DNA from: Beijerinckiaceae bacterium
GTDB lineage: Bacteria > Pseudomonadota > Alphaproteobacteria > Rhizobiales > Beijerinckiaceae
Assembly: GCA_027532775.1 (NCBI GenBank)
Contig: JAPZTO010000001.1
Span: 1 to 64,000, forward strand
Direction: 5' to 3'
Length of the DNA stretch: 64,000 nucleotides
Positions 51,060-59,762 of the stretch are shown piece by piece. The position numbers were made by a program, and so were the translations under genes. The notes under the pieces are model-generated. The model searched no databases and was not told the origin of the DNA. It saw only the letters and a program-made list of their open reading frames with translations. Numbering within the stretch: the first letter of the stretch is position 1; every line of letters starts with the position of its first letter.

Positions 51060-54000
51060 TCAGTGGATCGGGATGGTGCGGCGGCAGGGCAGGCCCGGCC
51101 CGATGGCCGCGCTGAACTGGCGGATCTCGAACGTGAGCCGGCCTTGCGGGGCACCGAAATCGGCGATCTCCCAAGCGGCGGGGTAGAGCCATTCGGTCTC
51201 GGCGAGCGTGACAACGCGGCGTTCCTCTTCCCCCGCCAGCAGCGCGAGCCGGAATTCCGCGCGATCCTCGCCCAAAGGCACCTCGAACAGGTCCCAGCTG
51301 TCACCGCCCCGCCGTGTCCGCCGGCAGAAGCGGAAGCGGATTCCCGCTGCCTCGCGCCGCGCACGGGGATGGACCGGCGGCAGCGGCCGCAAGGCGAGGC
51401 CTGATGGCGTGGTGGCCAGGTCGAGCGCGTGCGGATCGGCGAGATCGACGCCGGCTCCGATCAGCCGCCAGCGGCCCGGCTGGCCGGGCGTGGCCGCTTC
51501 GGCGCCCAGCGGCAGCACCGCATCGTCGAGCAGGACGATGTCCGCGCCAGCCGGGCAGATGCGCCGAGCCGCCGGCTCGGACATTCCGAGGCCGCGCAGC
51601 AGGCCCGAAAGGCGGAAGCGCCGGGCATCGAGCCGCGTGGCCTCCCTGAAGAGAAGAATCTCGGTCAGCCCGTCGGGCCCCGTCACGGCAAGGGCATTGC
51701 CGCCGGCGAGAACTGCTTCCTCCGGCAGGCTCGCCAGGGTGCCGCCCTCGCAATGCAGGTCGAGCACAGCCTGATGGTCCCAGCGCCAGAGCGGGCCCGG
51801 CGGCAGGGCGGAGAGCGTGCGGCCGAGCCGGGCACCGAGGCCCGCTTCCAGCACCATGCGCGCGCCGCCGCCAGCGAGATCGACGAGCCGGTAAGGGCCG
51901 CCCCAGGGTTCCGCGCGCACGGCAAGGGCGAGCAGGCCCTCGTTACGATCGAGCGGCAATTCGACCAGCCGGGCATGCGGGCGCCCCGGCACGGCCGGCG
52001 GACCCGGCGGCGGGGCGGGCAATGCCGTCGATGGGGGCGCCGCCTCGAGCAGACCCGGCTCATAGAGGCGGGCCTCGACCTCCCGGAACGGCCCATCGAC
52101 AAGGCGGGTCACGATCAGGTCGAGCGGGCCTTCCTCCAGCATCACCCGGAGGCCGTCGCCGGGCTCCAGCGCGAGATAGCGCGGCGAAAGGCGGAACGTC
52201 AGCGTTTCGCGGCCGCACCAGAGATCATGCAGGCGCTGCTCGGCGAGGCCCTGTGCCTGCGCGCGCGGCAGATGCAAAGTCGTGCCCTCTGCCGCCTCGC
52301 GCCGGGTCTGGCCGAGCGGCCTTTCCGCCACCACGGCGGCCGGCTCGAAATCCTGCTCGGATTCGATGAAGCCGAGTGACAGCCGGCGCGGGAGCTCGGA
52401 ATCCGGCTGGCGGATGCGTTCCACGAGCGCACCGCCCTGCGGCGCCGGCACGAGATCCTCGCCGGAGAGCGTGAGGACCGGGCCGACGGGCCGGCCCCGC
52501 ACCACGATCTGCCCGGCGCGGGCATGGAAGCTCAACCCGAAGAGGCGGGCCAGCGGTTCGAGCGCCGCGCGCAGGCCCATCGGCCGATCGATCACATAGC
52601 CATCGACCACACCATCCACCCCCTCGCAATGCGGCGCCGACAGGCCGAAACCGGTGAAGAGCGCGGTGACGAGCGCATCGAGTGGCAGGGCTTCCAGCCG
52701 GCCGTTCAGCCAATGGCCGCGCGCCCAGTTGGCGCCATCGCTCCAGAGGTCGGTCTGGCGCGGGAAGGCCGGAAACGGCCGCGCATCCCAGGCCCAGGGG
52801 GCGATGAAATCTCCACGAACCATGGGCTGGCCGGTGACGGGCGAGACCGGGTTTTCCGGCGTCACGCCCTCGCCGTAACCATCAAGCCAGGCGCCGATCA
52901 GCCGCAGCGGAACGAGGTCGTCCCGCCCGCCCGGCGAGAAGGGCGGCAGGCCCGCCTCGGCCGATTTCGGGTCCGGGAAGAGATGCGGCCCGTTCGCGCC
53001 GAACTGCACCGCCGGGCAGCCGATCTCCGTCAGCAGGACGGGCTTCACGCCGGGCTGCCAGGCCGTCGGGACCGGGTTTTCCACCCCGCCGCTCCGCTCG
53101 TGATGCGGGTTCAGCCACCAGCCGGCGAGATCCTTCGGGCGGTGGATCCACGGCTTGCCATAGGCGCCATCGGTGATCGGCCAACGGTCGCCGGAAGCCC
53201 GTGCGGCCTCGTCGCGATAGAACCAGGCATACGCCTCGCCATCGCTGAGGCTGGCGCGGAGATAAGCCGCATCGGCCGGCCCGCGCGCGAGGGCGGCATC
53301 GGGGTGGTCGCGCCCGGGCCGCCAGTCGGAGAGCGGCGGATAGGCGTCGATCGCCACGGCGTCGATGGCAGGATTAGCCCAGAGCGTATCGAGCGGGAAG
53401 CGGATATCGGCCCCGCCTTCCCGCACCCGGGCGCCATATTCGGTCCAGTCGGCGGCATAGGTCAGCCGCGTTGCCGGGCCGAGCATTGCCCGCACATCCG
53501 CCGCCAGCGCGGCCAGCGCCTCGACAAAGGGAAAGTGCCCGTCCGGGCCGAGCGCATGGGTGAGGCCGACCAGTTCCGAGCCGAGGAGCAATGTATCCAC
53601 CCCGCCGGCAGCCTGCGCCAGCATGGCATGGTGCAGCACCATGCGGCGATAGCCCCAGTCTTCCGGGCCGGCATAGACCACGCGCCCACCCTGCAGCATG
53701 AAATGGTCCGGCCGGGCCGCGCCCATCAGGGCGGCGACCTGCGCGGCGGCGGCAGGCTGGCCCGGCGCAAGGTCAAGCGTGATCCGCCCGCGCCAGGGAT
53801 AGGCGGGCTGGATCCCGCCCGGGCGCGCCGGATCCGGCAGGGCATTGCCGGGCGGAATATCCATCAGCACAAAGGGATGGAGCACCGGCTTCAGCCCGCG
53901 CGCGGCCAGATCGCGCAGGGCAGCGACGAGGCTGTCCTCCGAGGGCGAACCGCCATAGGCCGGCCGGTCGTCGATGCGCGAGACCGGCATGGCGGCTTCC

Positions 54001-54941
54001 CGCGTCAGACCGGCCACCTGCCAGGGCGGGCCGATCATCACCTTGTCGGCCCGTTCGGTGCGCGGCTGGAAACGGCAATGGCCGGCGCGCAGGTCATCCC
54101 CGTACCAGGCCGAAACGAGCGTGACGCGTTCGAGCCGGGGCGCGAGGGCCTGCAGTGTATCGAGAGAGGCTTCCCAGTCGTTGCCGCGGAAGGTCTGTGC
54201 CCGGTTGACGGCACGGCTCGCGCCAAAGCCGAAATCCTCGCGGCGTTCCTCCGGGGCATAGCCGAATTCGGTCGAGCCGGGGATCAGGTTGATGGCGCGG
54301 AGTCGCCCGGCGAGAGGCCCGGCGGCGCAGATCACCTCGAAGCGGAATTGCGGCAGGCGGTTGCCGTAATCGGCCAGCGGGAAGCGCTCGAAGACGAGAT
54401 AGGCGAGGCCGCGATAGGCCGGCAAAGCCGCCCCGCCCTGCTTCGCGGCGATGAGCGGATCGACCGGCTGGTCCTCGTCGCCGGGGTAGAAGCGCCAGGT
54501 CACCTGCCGGAGATCGAGTTCCCGGTCATCGGCCCAGATGCGCCGGACCATGCTGACCGGCCCCTCGCAGAGCCCGATCGCGACATGGGCGAAATAGGTG
54601 TAGCGCGTCGCGCGCGGCTGGCCGGCACTGCCGAGCCCCTTGCCCCCCGCGCCACCCGCGCGCTCGACATGGCGCTCCTCCTCGAATTCGGTGGCCCAGA
54701 TCACCTGCCCGCCGAGCCGGACGCGGCCCCGGATGCGGGGGATCGGCGCGCCTTCCTGCGCGGTGATGCCGGCGAGGGCATCAAGGCGCGGCCCCTCGGT
54801 GACGCGGCCGCCGCCGAGCAAAGCGCGGTCGAGCGGGGCGCCGGCCAGCGCACCGAGCGTGCCGCCGATCATCCCCCCGACAGGGCCGCCCAGCATGGTG
54901 CCGAGGGTGGAGCCAATCATGCGGAACGCGAGCGTGGCCAT
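51060..54941 (-). CDS. GTA gp15: baseplate megatron / tail-fibre protein
   Basis: A 1293-residue tail-tip protein. The Gly-rich N-terminus (MIGSTLGTMLGGPVGGMIGG) could insert in a membrane. A TIM-barrel-like domain (about 430-740, including WADDRELDL upstream and YAADWTEYG, AIDAYPPLSDWRPG within it) is typical of GTA gp15. The C-terminal part is beta-rich phage tail-like. In the R. capsulatus particle this protein forms the central baseplate that penetrates the recipient envelope. It overlaps the peptidase gene by one base (TGATG). The length equals known homologues, so it looks intact. Confidence 0.93.
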   Translation of the reverse strand: MATLAFRMIGSTLGTMLGGPVGGMIGGTLGALAGAPLDRALLGGGRVTEGPRLDALAGITAQEGAPIPRIRGRVRLGGQVIWATEFEEERHVERAGGAGGKGLGSAGQPRATRYTYFAHVAIGLCEGPVSMVRRIWADDRELDLRQVTWRFYPGDEDQPVDPLIAAKQGGAALPAYRGLAYLVFERFPLADYGNRLPQFRFEVICAAGPLAGRLRAINLIPGSTEFGYAPEERREDFGFGASRAVNRAQTFRGNDWEASLDTLQALAPRLERVTLVSAWYGDDLRAGHCRFQPRTERADKVMIGPPWQVAGLTREAAMPVSRIDDRPAYGGSPSEDSLVAALRDLAARGLKPVLHPFVLMDIPPGNALPDPARPGGIQPAYPWRGRITLDLAPGQPAAAAQVAALMGAARPDHFMLQGGRVVYAGPEDWGYRRMVLHHAMLAQAAGGVDTLLLGSELVGLTHALGPDGHFPFVEALAALAADVRAMLGPATRLTYAADWTEYGARVREGGADIRFPLDTLWANPAIDAVAIDAYPPLSDWRPGRDHPDAALARGPADAAYLRASLSDGEAYAWFYRDEAARASGDRWPITDGAYGKPWIHRPKDLAGWWLNPHHERSGGVENPVPTAWQPGVKPVLLTEIGCPAVQFGANGPHLFPDPKSAEAGLPPFSPGGRDDLVPLRLIGAWLDGYGEGVTPENPVSPVTGQPMVRGDFIAPWAWDARPFPAFPRQTDLWSDGANWARGHWLNGRLEALPLDALVTALFTGFGLSAPHCEGVDGVVDGYVIDRPMGLRAALEPLARLFGLSFHARAGQIVVRGRPVGPVLTLSGEDLVPAPQGGALVERIRQPDSELPRRLSLGFIESEQDFEPAAVVAERPLGQTRREAAEGTTLHLPRAQAQGLAEQRLHDLWCGRETLTFRLSPRYLALEPGDGLRVMLEEGPLDLIVTRLVDGPFREVEARLYEPGLLEAAPPSTALPAPPPGPPAVPGRPHARLVELPLDRNEGLLALAVRAEPWGGPYRLVDLAGGGARMVLEAGLGARLGRTLSALPPGPLWRWDHQAVLDLHCEGGTLASLPEEAVLAGGNALAVTGPDGLTEILLFREATRLDARRFRLSGLLRGLGMSEPAARRICPAGADIVLLDDAVLPLGAEAATPGQPGRWRLIGAGVDLADPHALDLATTPSGLALRPLPPVHPRARREAAGIRFRFCRRTRRGGDSWDLFEVPLGEDRAEFRLALLAGEEERRVVTLAETEWLYPAAWEIADFGAPQGRLTFEIRQFSAAIGPGLPCRRTIPIH

Positions 54942-55402
54942 CAGGATCTCCGGTCAGGAAAGAGGAAGCGTCCGGCGAGGCGCCGCCGCCAGGCCGGCAG
55001 CAGCGCGACTTCAGCGACAGCCGCACCGTCATGGGCATGGATGAAGCGGCCGGGCCCGGTGGCGATGCCGCAATGCTTGGCAGGCAGGCCGTCACGCCAG
55101 CGGAATAGCAGTACTTCGCCGGGGGCAAGCAGCCCCGGCCCGGCGGGCAGGAGATGGCGTCCGGCCATGGCGAGCAGCGGATCGCCGCTGCCAGTTTCGG
55201 CCCAGAACGGCGTATAGGCCGGCATCCGGGCGGGTTCCGGCCCGTTCAGGGAGCGCCAGACGCCCCGGATCAGGCCGAGGCAATCACAACCGATGCCGGC
55301 CAGCGATGCCTGATGCGCATAGGGCGTGCCGAGCCAGAGCTGCGCCTCGGCGACAACCCGGGCCGGGTCGCAGGATTGCGCCGCCGTCGTTTGCGGATTC
55401 AT
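54941..55402 (-). CDS. GTA gp14: NlpC/P60-family cell-wall peptidase
   Basis: A 153-residue cysteine peptidase in the tail tip that opens the recipient peptidoglycan. The catalytic cysteine is Cys41 in GIGCDCLGLIRGVW; His110 (LPAKHCGIATG) and His122 are candidate catalytic partners. The ATG at 55402 overlaps the hub gene stop by four bases; longer in-frame sequence upstream belongs to the hub gene. Position between hub and megatron is canonical. Confidence 0.94.
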   Translation of the reverse strand: MNPQTTAAQSCDPARVVAEAQLWLGTPYAHQASLAGIGCDCLGLIRGVWRSLNGPEPARMPAYTPFWAETGSGDPLLAMAGRHLLPAGPGLLAPGEVLLFRWRDGLPAKHCGIATGPGRFIHAHDGAAVAEVALLPAWRRRLAGRFLFPDRRS

Positions 55403-56280
55403 GGCACGAGCGGGCGGCCGAGATGGCGCCCCTCCCCCGGCCGGGCATAAGCCAGCATGGCATCCGCCGGCGGGATATGCGGGAAGCCGCGGAACCGCGC
55501 CGCATTGCCGAAGCGGGCATGGCAGGTCGTCAGGCTCTTGTCGCAGCCGGCATGGACGAGCAGCGTGTCGCCCGGCTCCGGCGCCAGCGGCAGCGCCTGC
55601 CACAGCCGGAGCCAGCCGCCACCGGGGTGATCGCGCACGGCGGCTTCTGCTCCGCCCAGAGCCCCGGTCAGCAGGCGGATCCGGCCACGGGCGAAAAGGC
55701 CGGCCGGTGCCGCCTCCAAAGCCGCGCAGCGCAGGGCAATCGCCGTCGCCTCGGTGATCGTGGCGGCCAGGCGGAAAGGCGGGCCGGAAAGGTCGACCCC
55801 GCAGCGGGTATCGCCCAGTTCGGCATCGCAGGAGCGGGTGTAGCGGCGGCCACGTTCCTCATCGAGCGCGAGAAACGGCAGCCGTGTCTCGGCGAGGAAG
55901 CGGCCATCGACCCGGCGGATCTCGCCGAGGATCGTCACATCCTCGAGGAAATCCAGCGCCGGCGCGCGCCAGTTGACGCGGTAGCGGCGCAACTCGGCGC
56001 CGTCGAACAGCCCGGCGCGGATGGCCCGTTCGGAAAGGCGGTCGCTGTCGAGCACGCCGCGGATCTCGCTGCCCCCGCTGGCGAGGCCGGCGCCCTGTTC
56101 GGAGGCGGTGGTCTCGAAGGCGGCGGCGGGCTCGAAGACATGGCCGCCCGCCTCGAAGGCGCAATCATGATCGGTAAAGGCGAGAACCTCGCCGTCGTGG
56201 CGCGTCAGGAGCCAGGCAAAGCACAGGGTGGCGGTCTCGCCGGAGAGGGCTCCGGCAAGGTCGGACGGCAGGATGCGCAT
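55399..56280 (-). CDS. GTA gp13: tail hub protein with four-cysteine cluster site
   Basis: A 293-residue DUF2163 protein. In the R. capsulatus particle the hub trimer binds an iron-sulfur cluster; the corresponding cysteines are present here as Cys151 and Cys160 (RSCDAELGDTRCGV) and Cys246 and Cys253 (AGCDKSLTTCHARFGN). The N-terminal part (LPSDLAGALSGE, FTDHDC) and the C-terminal FRGFPHIPPADAML match family sequences. All four ligands are intact, which argues that the protein is still under selection. Confidence 0.93.
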   Translation of the reverse strand: MRILPSDLAGALSGETATLCFAWLLTRHDGEVLAFTDHDCAFEAGGHVFEPAAAFETTASEQGAGLASGGSEIRGVLDSDRLSERAIRAGLFDGAELRRYRVNWRAPALDFLEDVTILGEIRRVDGRFLAETRLPFLALDEERGRRYTRSCDAELGDTRCGVDLSGPPFRLAATITEATAIALRCAALEAAPAGLFARGRIRLLTGALGGAEAAVRDHPGGGWLRLWQALPLAPEPGDTLLVHAGCDKSLTTCHARFGNAARFRGFPHIPPADAMLAYARPGEGRHLGRPLVP

Positions 56281-56283
56281 GGG

Positions 56284-56919
56284 TCAGATCCGGATTTCGA
56301 TGAGGGGAATCGAGGGGATGGCACCGGCCTCGAAGGCGGAAAGGTCGATATCGAGCCGGTCGGTATCGAAGCGCACCGGCACGTCGAAGAGGAAGCCGGC
56401 CGTCAGCACGGCGCCGGGCGGCGGCGCCTCGGCGAAGGTCACGAGGCCGCGCGTCGCATCGAGGCTGGCGATACTGGCGGGAAGCTCGGACCCGTCACGG
56501 CCGAGGCGCAGCGAACCGGCCACCGGCTTGGTGATCGGGCGGCGATAGGGCTCGAAAGCACCGCCATAGGTCTTGGCGAGGGCGAAGTCGCGCCGGGTGC
56601 CATCGCCGGTGCCAAGCGGCTGGTCGAACGGGCCCGGTGCGGCATTGCCCGGCGCAGAAGACCAGTCCAGCCGGTCGCGGAAGCGGAAGCCGTGCAGGCG
56701 GCCACGCCGTTCCTCGAAGAACGCGGCCAGTTCGCTCAGGCGGTCAAGGCCGCGCACGCCATAGCCGGCTTCGTAGCGGCGGCGGGCATGGGCCCAGCGC
56801 TGGAGGCGCAGTTCGGCACCGGAGGCGGTGGCAATGATCTCCGTGCGGCGCTCTGGCCCGCCCCGTGCGCCGAGCGCGATATCGAGCGGAAAGCGGATCT
56901 CGTGGAAGGAACCGGCCAT
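56284..56919 (-). CDS. GTA gp12: distal tail protein (DUF2460/TIGR02217)
   Basis: A 211-residue protein that caps the tail tube and joins it to the hub. The opening SFHEIRFPLDIALGARGGPER and the region FFEERRGRLHGFRFRDRLDW are family signatures. Start choice: the ATG at 56919 has AAGG six bases upstream. A GTG at 56931 overlaps the tape-measure stop (GTGA) and is the alternative. It lies three bases from the hub gene. Confidence 0.92.
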   Translation of the reverse strand: MAGSFHEIRFPLDIALGARGGPERRTEIIATASGAELRLQRWAHARRRYEAGYGVRGLDRLSELAAFFEERRGRLHGFRFRDRLDWSSAPGNAAPGPFDQPLGTGDGTRRDFALAKTYGGAFEPYRRPITKPVAGSLRLGRDGSELPASIASLDATRGLVTFAEAPPPGAVLTAGFLFDVPVRFDTDRLDIDLSAFEAGAIPSIPLIEIRI

Positions 56920-56927
56920 GGCCTTGC

Positions 56928-57377
56928 TCACAGGCTGCGCTGGCCGCGCGCCACGGCCCGGGCAAGCGCGGCGCTGACCTGATGTTCCGCGCGCAGGAAC
57001 GAGCCGGCATCCTGCGCATGGACCTGCATCTGGATGATCGGCGCGGGGCTGGCCGGTGCGGCGGAGGGGGCACTCCAGGACGGGGCTCCGCCGAAAAGCC
57101 CGCTCGCGCCCGTTTCCGGGCGAACAAGGCCGGTCAGCCCCGAAAGGCCGGTCTGCAAGGCGGCGTTGAGCCCACCCGCCAGCGCGCCCTCGGCCTGCCG
57201 GAGCGAGAGCCGGAGCAGCTGGTCGCCGAGGCCGCGCATCACCTCGCCGAGGTTGCGGCCCTCGACGATGCCCTCGGCGAGACTGCGGCTCAGGGTCTGG
57301 CCGAACCGGCGGGTCAGGCCATCGAGTTCGGCCATGGATCGCGCCAGCGGGCGGGTGGGGTCATCCGTCTCGAACAT
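56928..57377 (-). CDS. GTA gp11: short tail tape measure protein
   Basis: A 149-residue helical protein (LTRRFGQTLSRSLAEGIVEGRNLGEVMRG...) with an Ala/Gly/Pro-rich second half. GTA tape measures are unusually short because the tail is short, and this one is at the lower end, compatible with a tail of a few tube rings. It begins inside the last codons of the second tail chaperone (17-bp overlap). Function is inferred from position and composition. Confidence 0.8.
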   Translation of the reverse strand: MFETDDPTRPLARSMAELDGLTRRFGQTLSRSLAEGIVEGRNLGEVMRGLGDQLLRLSLRQAEGALAGGLNAALQTGLSGLTGLVRPETGASGLFGGAPSWSAPSAAPASPAPIIQMQVHAQDAGSFLRAEHQVSAALARAVARGQRSL

Positions 57378-57597
57378 GGTTTGTCTCCGGTGGAAAATCG
57401 GGAAATTGCCGCATCAGGGCGTCGAGGGCGGCGCGGTCCGGCGGGGAGGCGGGCGGGCCGAACAGGCCGAGGGCAGCGGCGCGGAATTCGGGCAGGCTCA
57501 TCGCCCAGAAGGCATCGGGGGCAAGCCGCAACCGGCCGAGACCGAAGGCGAGAAGTTCGCGCCAGCGGCTTCCGGCGGCTGCGGCCGGATAGGGTTT
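57361..57597 (-). CDS. GTA gp10.1: second tail-assembly chaperone, probably expressed by -1 frameshift from gp10
   Basis: In the frame -1 to gp10, an open stretch from 57666 to TGA 57361-57363 encodes the DUF2376-like core WRELLAFGLGRLRLAPDAFWAMSL-type sequence (57564 downward) and ends LMRQFPDFPPETNH. This is the expected neighbour between gp10 and the tape measure. No ATG or GTG precedes the core. The only starts are a TTG (57531) and an ATG (57501) within or after it. The ATG would give just 46 residues lacking the conserved half. Shifting at the heptamer 57597-57591 gives a gp10-gp10.1 fusion of about 185 residues, as in lambda gpG-gpT. Confidence 0.65.
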   Translation of the reverse strand, partial: KPYPAAAAGSRWRELLAFGLGRLRLAPDAFWAMSLPEFRAAALGLFGPPASPPDRAALDALMRQFPDFPPETNHVRDG

Positions 57598-57917
57598 GGC
57601 GCGGCCGGCCCTTCCGGCAGCGCGCTCGCGAAGACGGCAGCAATCGCGCTGACCAGCCGTGGCAGATCAGCGGCATCGAGCCTTTCGGCGAGGGCGGAAT
57701 CGGCGATCGGTCGTCCGCCGCCGCGGACCAGCGCGCCGGCCAGCACGATCAGATCCGCCATGGCGAGGCCCCCGCCGGCGAGGCGGCGGCCGAGCGCCTC
57801 CAGCCCCTCCGGGGCAAGCCGGGCCTCGATTTCCGCCAGCGCCTGCAGGGAGAGGCGCAGGACGAGGCGTTCGCCGCCGATCTCGATCGCGGCTTCGGAA
57901 CGATGCGGGTTTGTCAT
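57498..57917 (-). CDS. GTA gp10: tail-assembly chaperone (zero-frame product)
   Basis: A 139-residue protein of the GTA gp10/TAC_11 type: HRSEAAIEIGGERLVLRLSL, then AEIEARLAPEGLEALGRRL and MADLIVLAGALVRGGG. The family core ends near residue 102 (AIAAVFASALPEG), just before the slippery codons 107-109. The remaining 30 residues are Pro/Ser rich and overlap the coding region of gp10.1. This is the layout of tail chaperones made in short and frameshifted long forms. The stop overlaps an ATG of the -1 frame. Confidence 0.87.
   Translation of the reverse strand: MTNPHRSEAAIEIGGERLVLRLSLQALAEIEARLAPEGLEALGRRLAGGGLAMADLIVLAGALVRGGGRPIADSALAERLDAADLPRLVSAIAAVFASALPEGPAAPNPIRPQPPEAAGANFSPSVSAGCGLPPMPSGR
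57591..57597 (-). promoter_or_regulatory. Candidate -1 ribosomal frameshift heptamer A_AAC_CCT
   Basis: On the coding strand the gp10 codons CCA-AAC-CCT contain A AAC CCT, matching the X_XXY_YYZ pattern; slippage re-pairs as AAA and CCC and enters the gp10.1 frame. Two bases later CCGGC-N7-GCCGG can form a stem-loop that could stimulate slippage. Confidence 0.6.
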
Positions 57918-57938
57918 GGTGTCCGATTCCTCGTCGCG

Positions 57939-58349
57939 TCACGCCGGGGTGAAGGCCAGCGCACCGGCACTGTCGAGCTGGATCTCGAACTGCACCTCGC
58001 CGGCATGGTCGCCGCGATATTCGAGCGCGCGGATCTGGAACGGGCCGCTGACAATCCCGAAGCTCGGGATCACCACCTGCCAGTTCCGGACCTGGCCATC
58101 GAAGAAAAGCTGCCGGGCCCGCGCATCGGAGGTTGTGTCGCGGAACAGGCCCTGGCCTTGCAGGCTGGCCCGGCGGATGCCGCCGCCATCGAGCAGTTCC
58201 CGCCAGCGCCCGGCGGATTCGGCATGGGTGATATCGACGGTCTGAGCGTCGAAGACGAGGCGCCGGCTGCGCAATCCGGCGAGGGTGATGAAGCGGCCTG
58301 TGCCGTCATCGACCTTGAGCAGCAGGTCCTTTCCGCTCTGGGCGGCCAT
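57939..58349 (-). CDS. GTA gp9: major tail tube protein
   Basis: A 136-residue TP901-1-type tail tube subunit. The start MAAQSGKDLLLKVDDGTG, the segment TVDITHAESAGRWRELLDG and the late FQIRALEYRGDHAGEVQFEI are family features. It stacks in hexameric rings to form the tail. It is separated by three bases from the tail terminator gene and by 21 bp from gp10. Confidence 0.94.
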   Translation of the reverse strand: MAAQSGKDLLLKVDDGTGRFITLAGLRSRRLVFDAQTVDITHAESAGRWRELLDGGGIRRASLQGQGLFRDTTSDARARQLFFDGQVRNWQVVIPSFGIVSGPFQIRALEYRGDHAGEVQFEIQLDSAGALAFTPA

Positions 58350-58352
58350 GGT

Positions 58353-58754
58353 TCATTCCTCCGGGGTTTCAAGAAAGGCGCGCAGGCGAAGCCGGGCCTC
58401 GCTGCGTCCTTCGTGCGGGTCATGGTCTATGCGGGCCTCGGCGATCCGGACCGAAACGATGCGGTGATGCGGGCTGGCGGGCGGGCTTTCCGCGAGGGCC
58501 AATTCCAGCCCGGCAAGCAAGGCGAGAAGCCCGGCCGTGCCCTCTTCTGCCCGGACGAGCCACAGCGCGAGTTCCACCTCGCTGCCGTCGGGCTCGTCGC
58601 GGCACAGGGCCTCGCCCATCAGCAGAAAGGGCAGGCCGAGGCCGGGCGGCAGGGTTTCGACGATCCGGTCGCCGAACGCGGCAGCGAGGTCGGGCCGGGC
58701 GAGCCAATGGGCGCGGAGCGCGGCTTTCAGCGATGCGATCGGGTGCGGGATCAT
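58353..58754 (-). CDS. GTA gp8: tail terminator protein (DUF3168)
   Basis: A 133-residue protein of the DUF3168 type that ends tail tube growth and joins tail to head. It starts MIPHPIASLKAALRAHW, contains AAFGDRIVETLPPGLGLPFLLMG, and ends in EGRSEARLRLRAFLET. The ATG at 58754 overlaps the gp7 stop by four bases; longer upstream in-frame sequence belongs to gp7 in another frame. Confidence 0.9.
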   Translation of the reverse strand: MIPHPIASLKAALRAHWLARPDLAAAFGDRIVETLPPGLGLPFLLMGEALCRDEPDGSEVELALWLVRAEEGTAGLLALLAGLELALAESPPASPHHRIVSVRIAEARIDHDPHEGRSEARLRLRAFLETPEE

Positions 58755-59092
58755 CCGGTTTCCTCCCGGCACAGGCAGACGAGGTGGCGGCGTGTGCCTG
58801 CCGGGTCGAGCACGGCCCGGATCCGGAAGCGTTGTGCCCCGCGCACGAGGCGCATCCCGGCGGTCACGCCCGGTTGCCAGGCCAGGGTGATGCGGAATTC
58901 GGGCGCGGTCGGCAAAACGGGGCCGGCACGTGGCGGCTTCGGCTCGACCGGCTCGATCCGCGCCCAGACCGGGCCGACGGCCTGCCAGAGCCATTGCCGC
59001 CCGCCGAGCGGGTCAAAAGCGGCAACCGGCATTTCCAGCAGCAGGCGAAGGCGCCGTTCGGCGATGCGCGGCGGGCGATGGCTCCCCTTCAT
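58751..59092 (-). CDS. GTA gp7: head-tail stopper/adaptor
   Basis: A 113-residue beta-rich head-closure protein. Features are LLLEMPVAAFDPLGG, WARIEPVEP and the C-terminal FRIRAVLDPAGTRRHLVCLCREE, matching SPP1 gp16-like stoppers found at this position in GTAs. It overlaps both neighbours by four bases. Identification relies on motif pattern plus gene order. Confidence 0.88.
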   Translation of the reverse strand: MKGSHRPPRIAERRLRLLLEMPVAAFDPLGGRQWLWQAVGPVWARIEPVEPKPPRAGPVLPTAPEFRITLAWQPGVTAGMRLVRGAQRFRIRAVLDPAGTRRHLVCLCREETG

Positions 59093-59664
59093 GGGCGCCC
59101 TCCCAGCCGCGCCCGGCGGAAAGGCCGGAGCAGGGCGCGGATCTGCGGCGGCATGCCGGGCTGGCTCTCGCCGCCCTCGCCGCGATTCTCGTACCAGAGC
59201 GCGACCAGCCGGCGGATGGCGAGGCGGATCTGCGCCGGCACATCGGCCGCGGCCTCGCCATGGCCGAGGCGGAGATCGATCTCGATCCCCGCCGAGGGGC
59301 GGCCCGGCAAGGGCGTGAGCAGGGCCTCGATCACTGGCGGATCCGTGAAAGGCAGCAGCCGGAACGCCGCCGGCGGCAATTCGCTGACATGGCCCTCGCG
59401 ATGGAAGACGCGCCCGCCCCGCACCGCAAGCACAGGCCCGGTGCGGACGGGGATGCGGCCATCGGCGGGCCAGGCATGGCCGATCAGCCGCCAGGTCTGG
59501 CCGAGCAGCACCTGGCCGATCTCGGCCTCGACCATGAGCCGCGCCGCGACGGCGAGGCCGGCGATCAGCTCGTCCTCGGCGGGGTCCTCCACCCGCAGCC
59601 AGAGCCGGGCTTCGGCCAGCGAGACGGGTTCGAGGGCGGGGCCCTCGATCATGATGGGAATCAT
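59089..59664 (-). CDS. GTA gp6: head-tail connector/adaptor
   Basis: A 191-residue helical protein that binds the portal. The N-terminal PVSLAEARLWLRVEDPAEDELIAGL is the common phage connector opening, and the C-terminal IRLAIRRLVALWYENRGE is the family signature helix. The start at 59664 is supported by GAAGGA. It is the first gene after the interruption of the cluster, so it must have its own promoter in 59665-59762 or depend on read-through past an opposing gene. Confidence 0.92.
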   Translation of the reverse strand: MIPIMIEGPALEPVSLAEARLWLRVEDPAEDELIAGLAVAARLMVEAEIGQVLLGQTWRLIGHAWPADGRIPVRTGPVLAVRGGRVFHREGHVSELPPAAFRLLPFTDPPVIEALLTPLPGRPSAGIEIDLRLGHGEAAADVPAQIRLAIRRLVALWYENRGEGGESQPGMPPQIRALLRPFRRARLGGRP

Positions 59665-59762
59665 TCCGTATCCTTCATTCCAGTGTTTGGCCGGCCCGCA
59701 CCCCGGCACGGCCCCGGGAGGGCCGCGATCCTTCGCGCTTGCGCCGGGGCGCGGGCGATGCA

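Noticed and set aside
52524-55217. An 897-codon open frame antisense to GTA gp15 and gp14
   Set aside because: It is a compositional shadow of two real genes with conserved motifs; no ribosome site and no family features.
56865-59318. An 817-codon open frame antisense to GTA gp7-gp11
   Set aside because: It spans several overlapping real genes on the opposite strand and carries no domain; its length only reflects GC bias.
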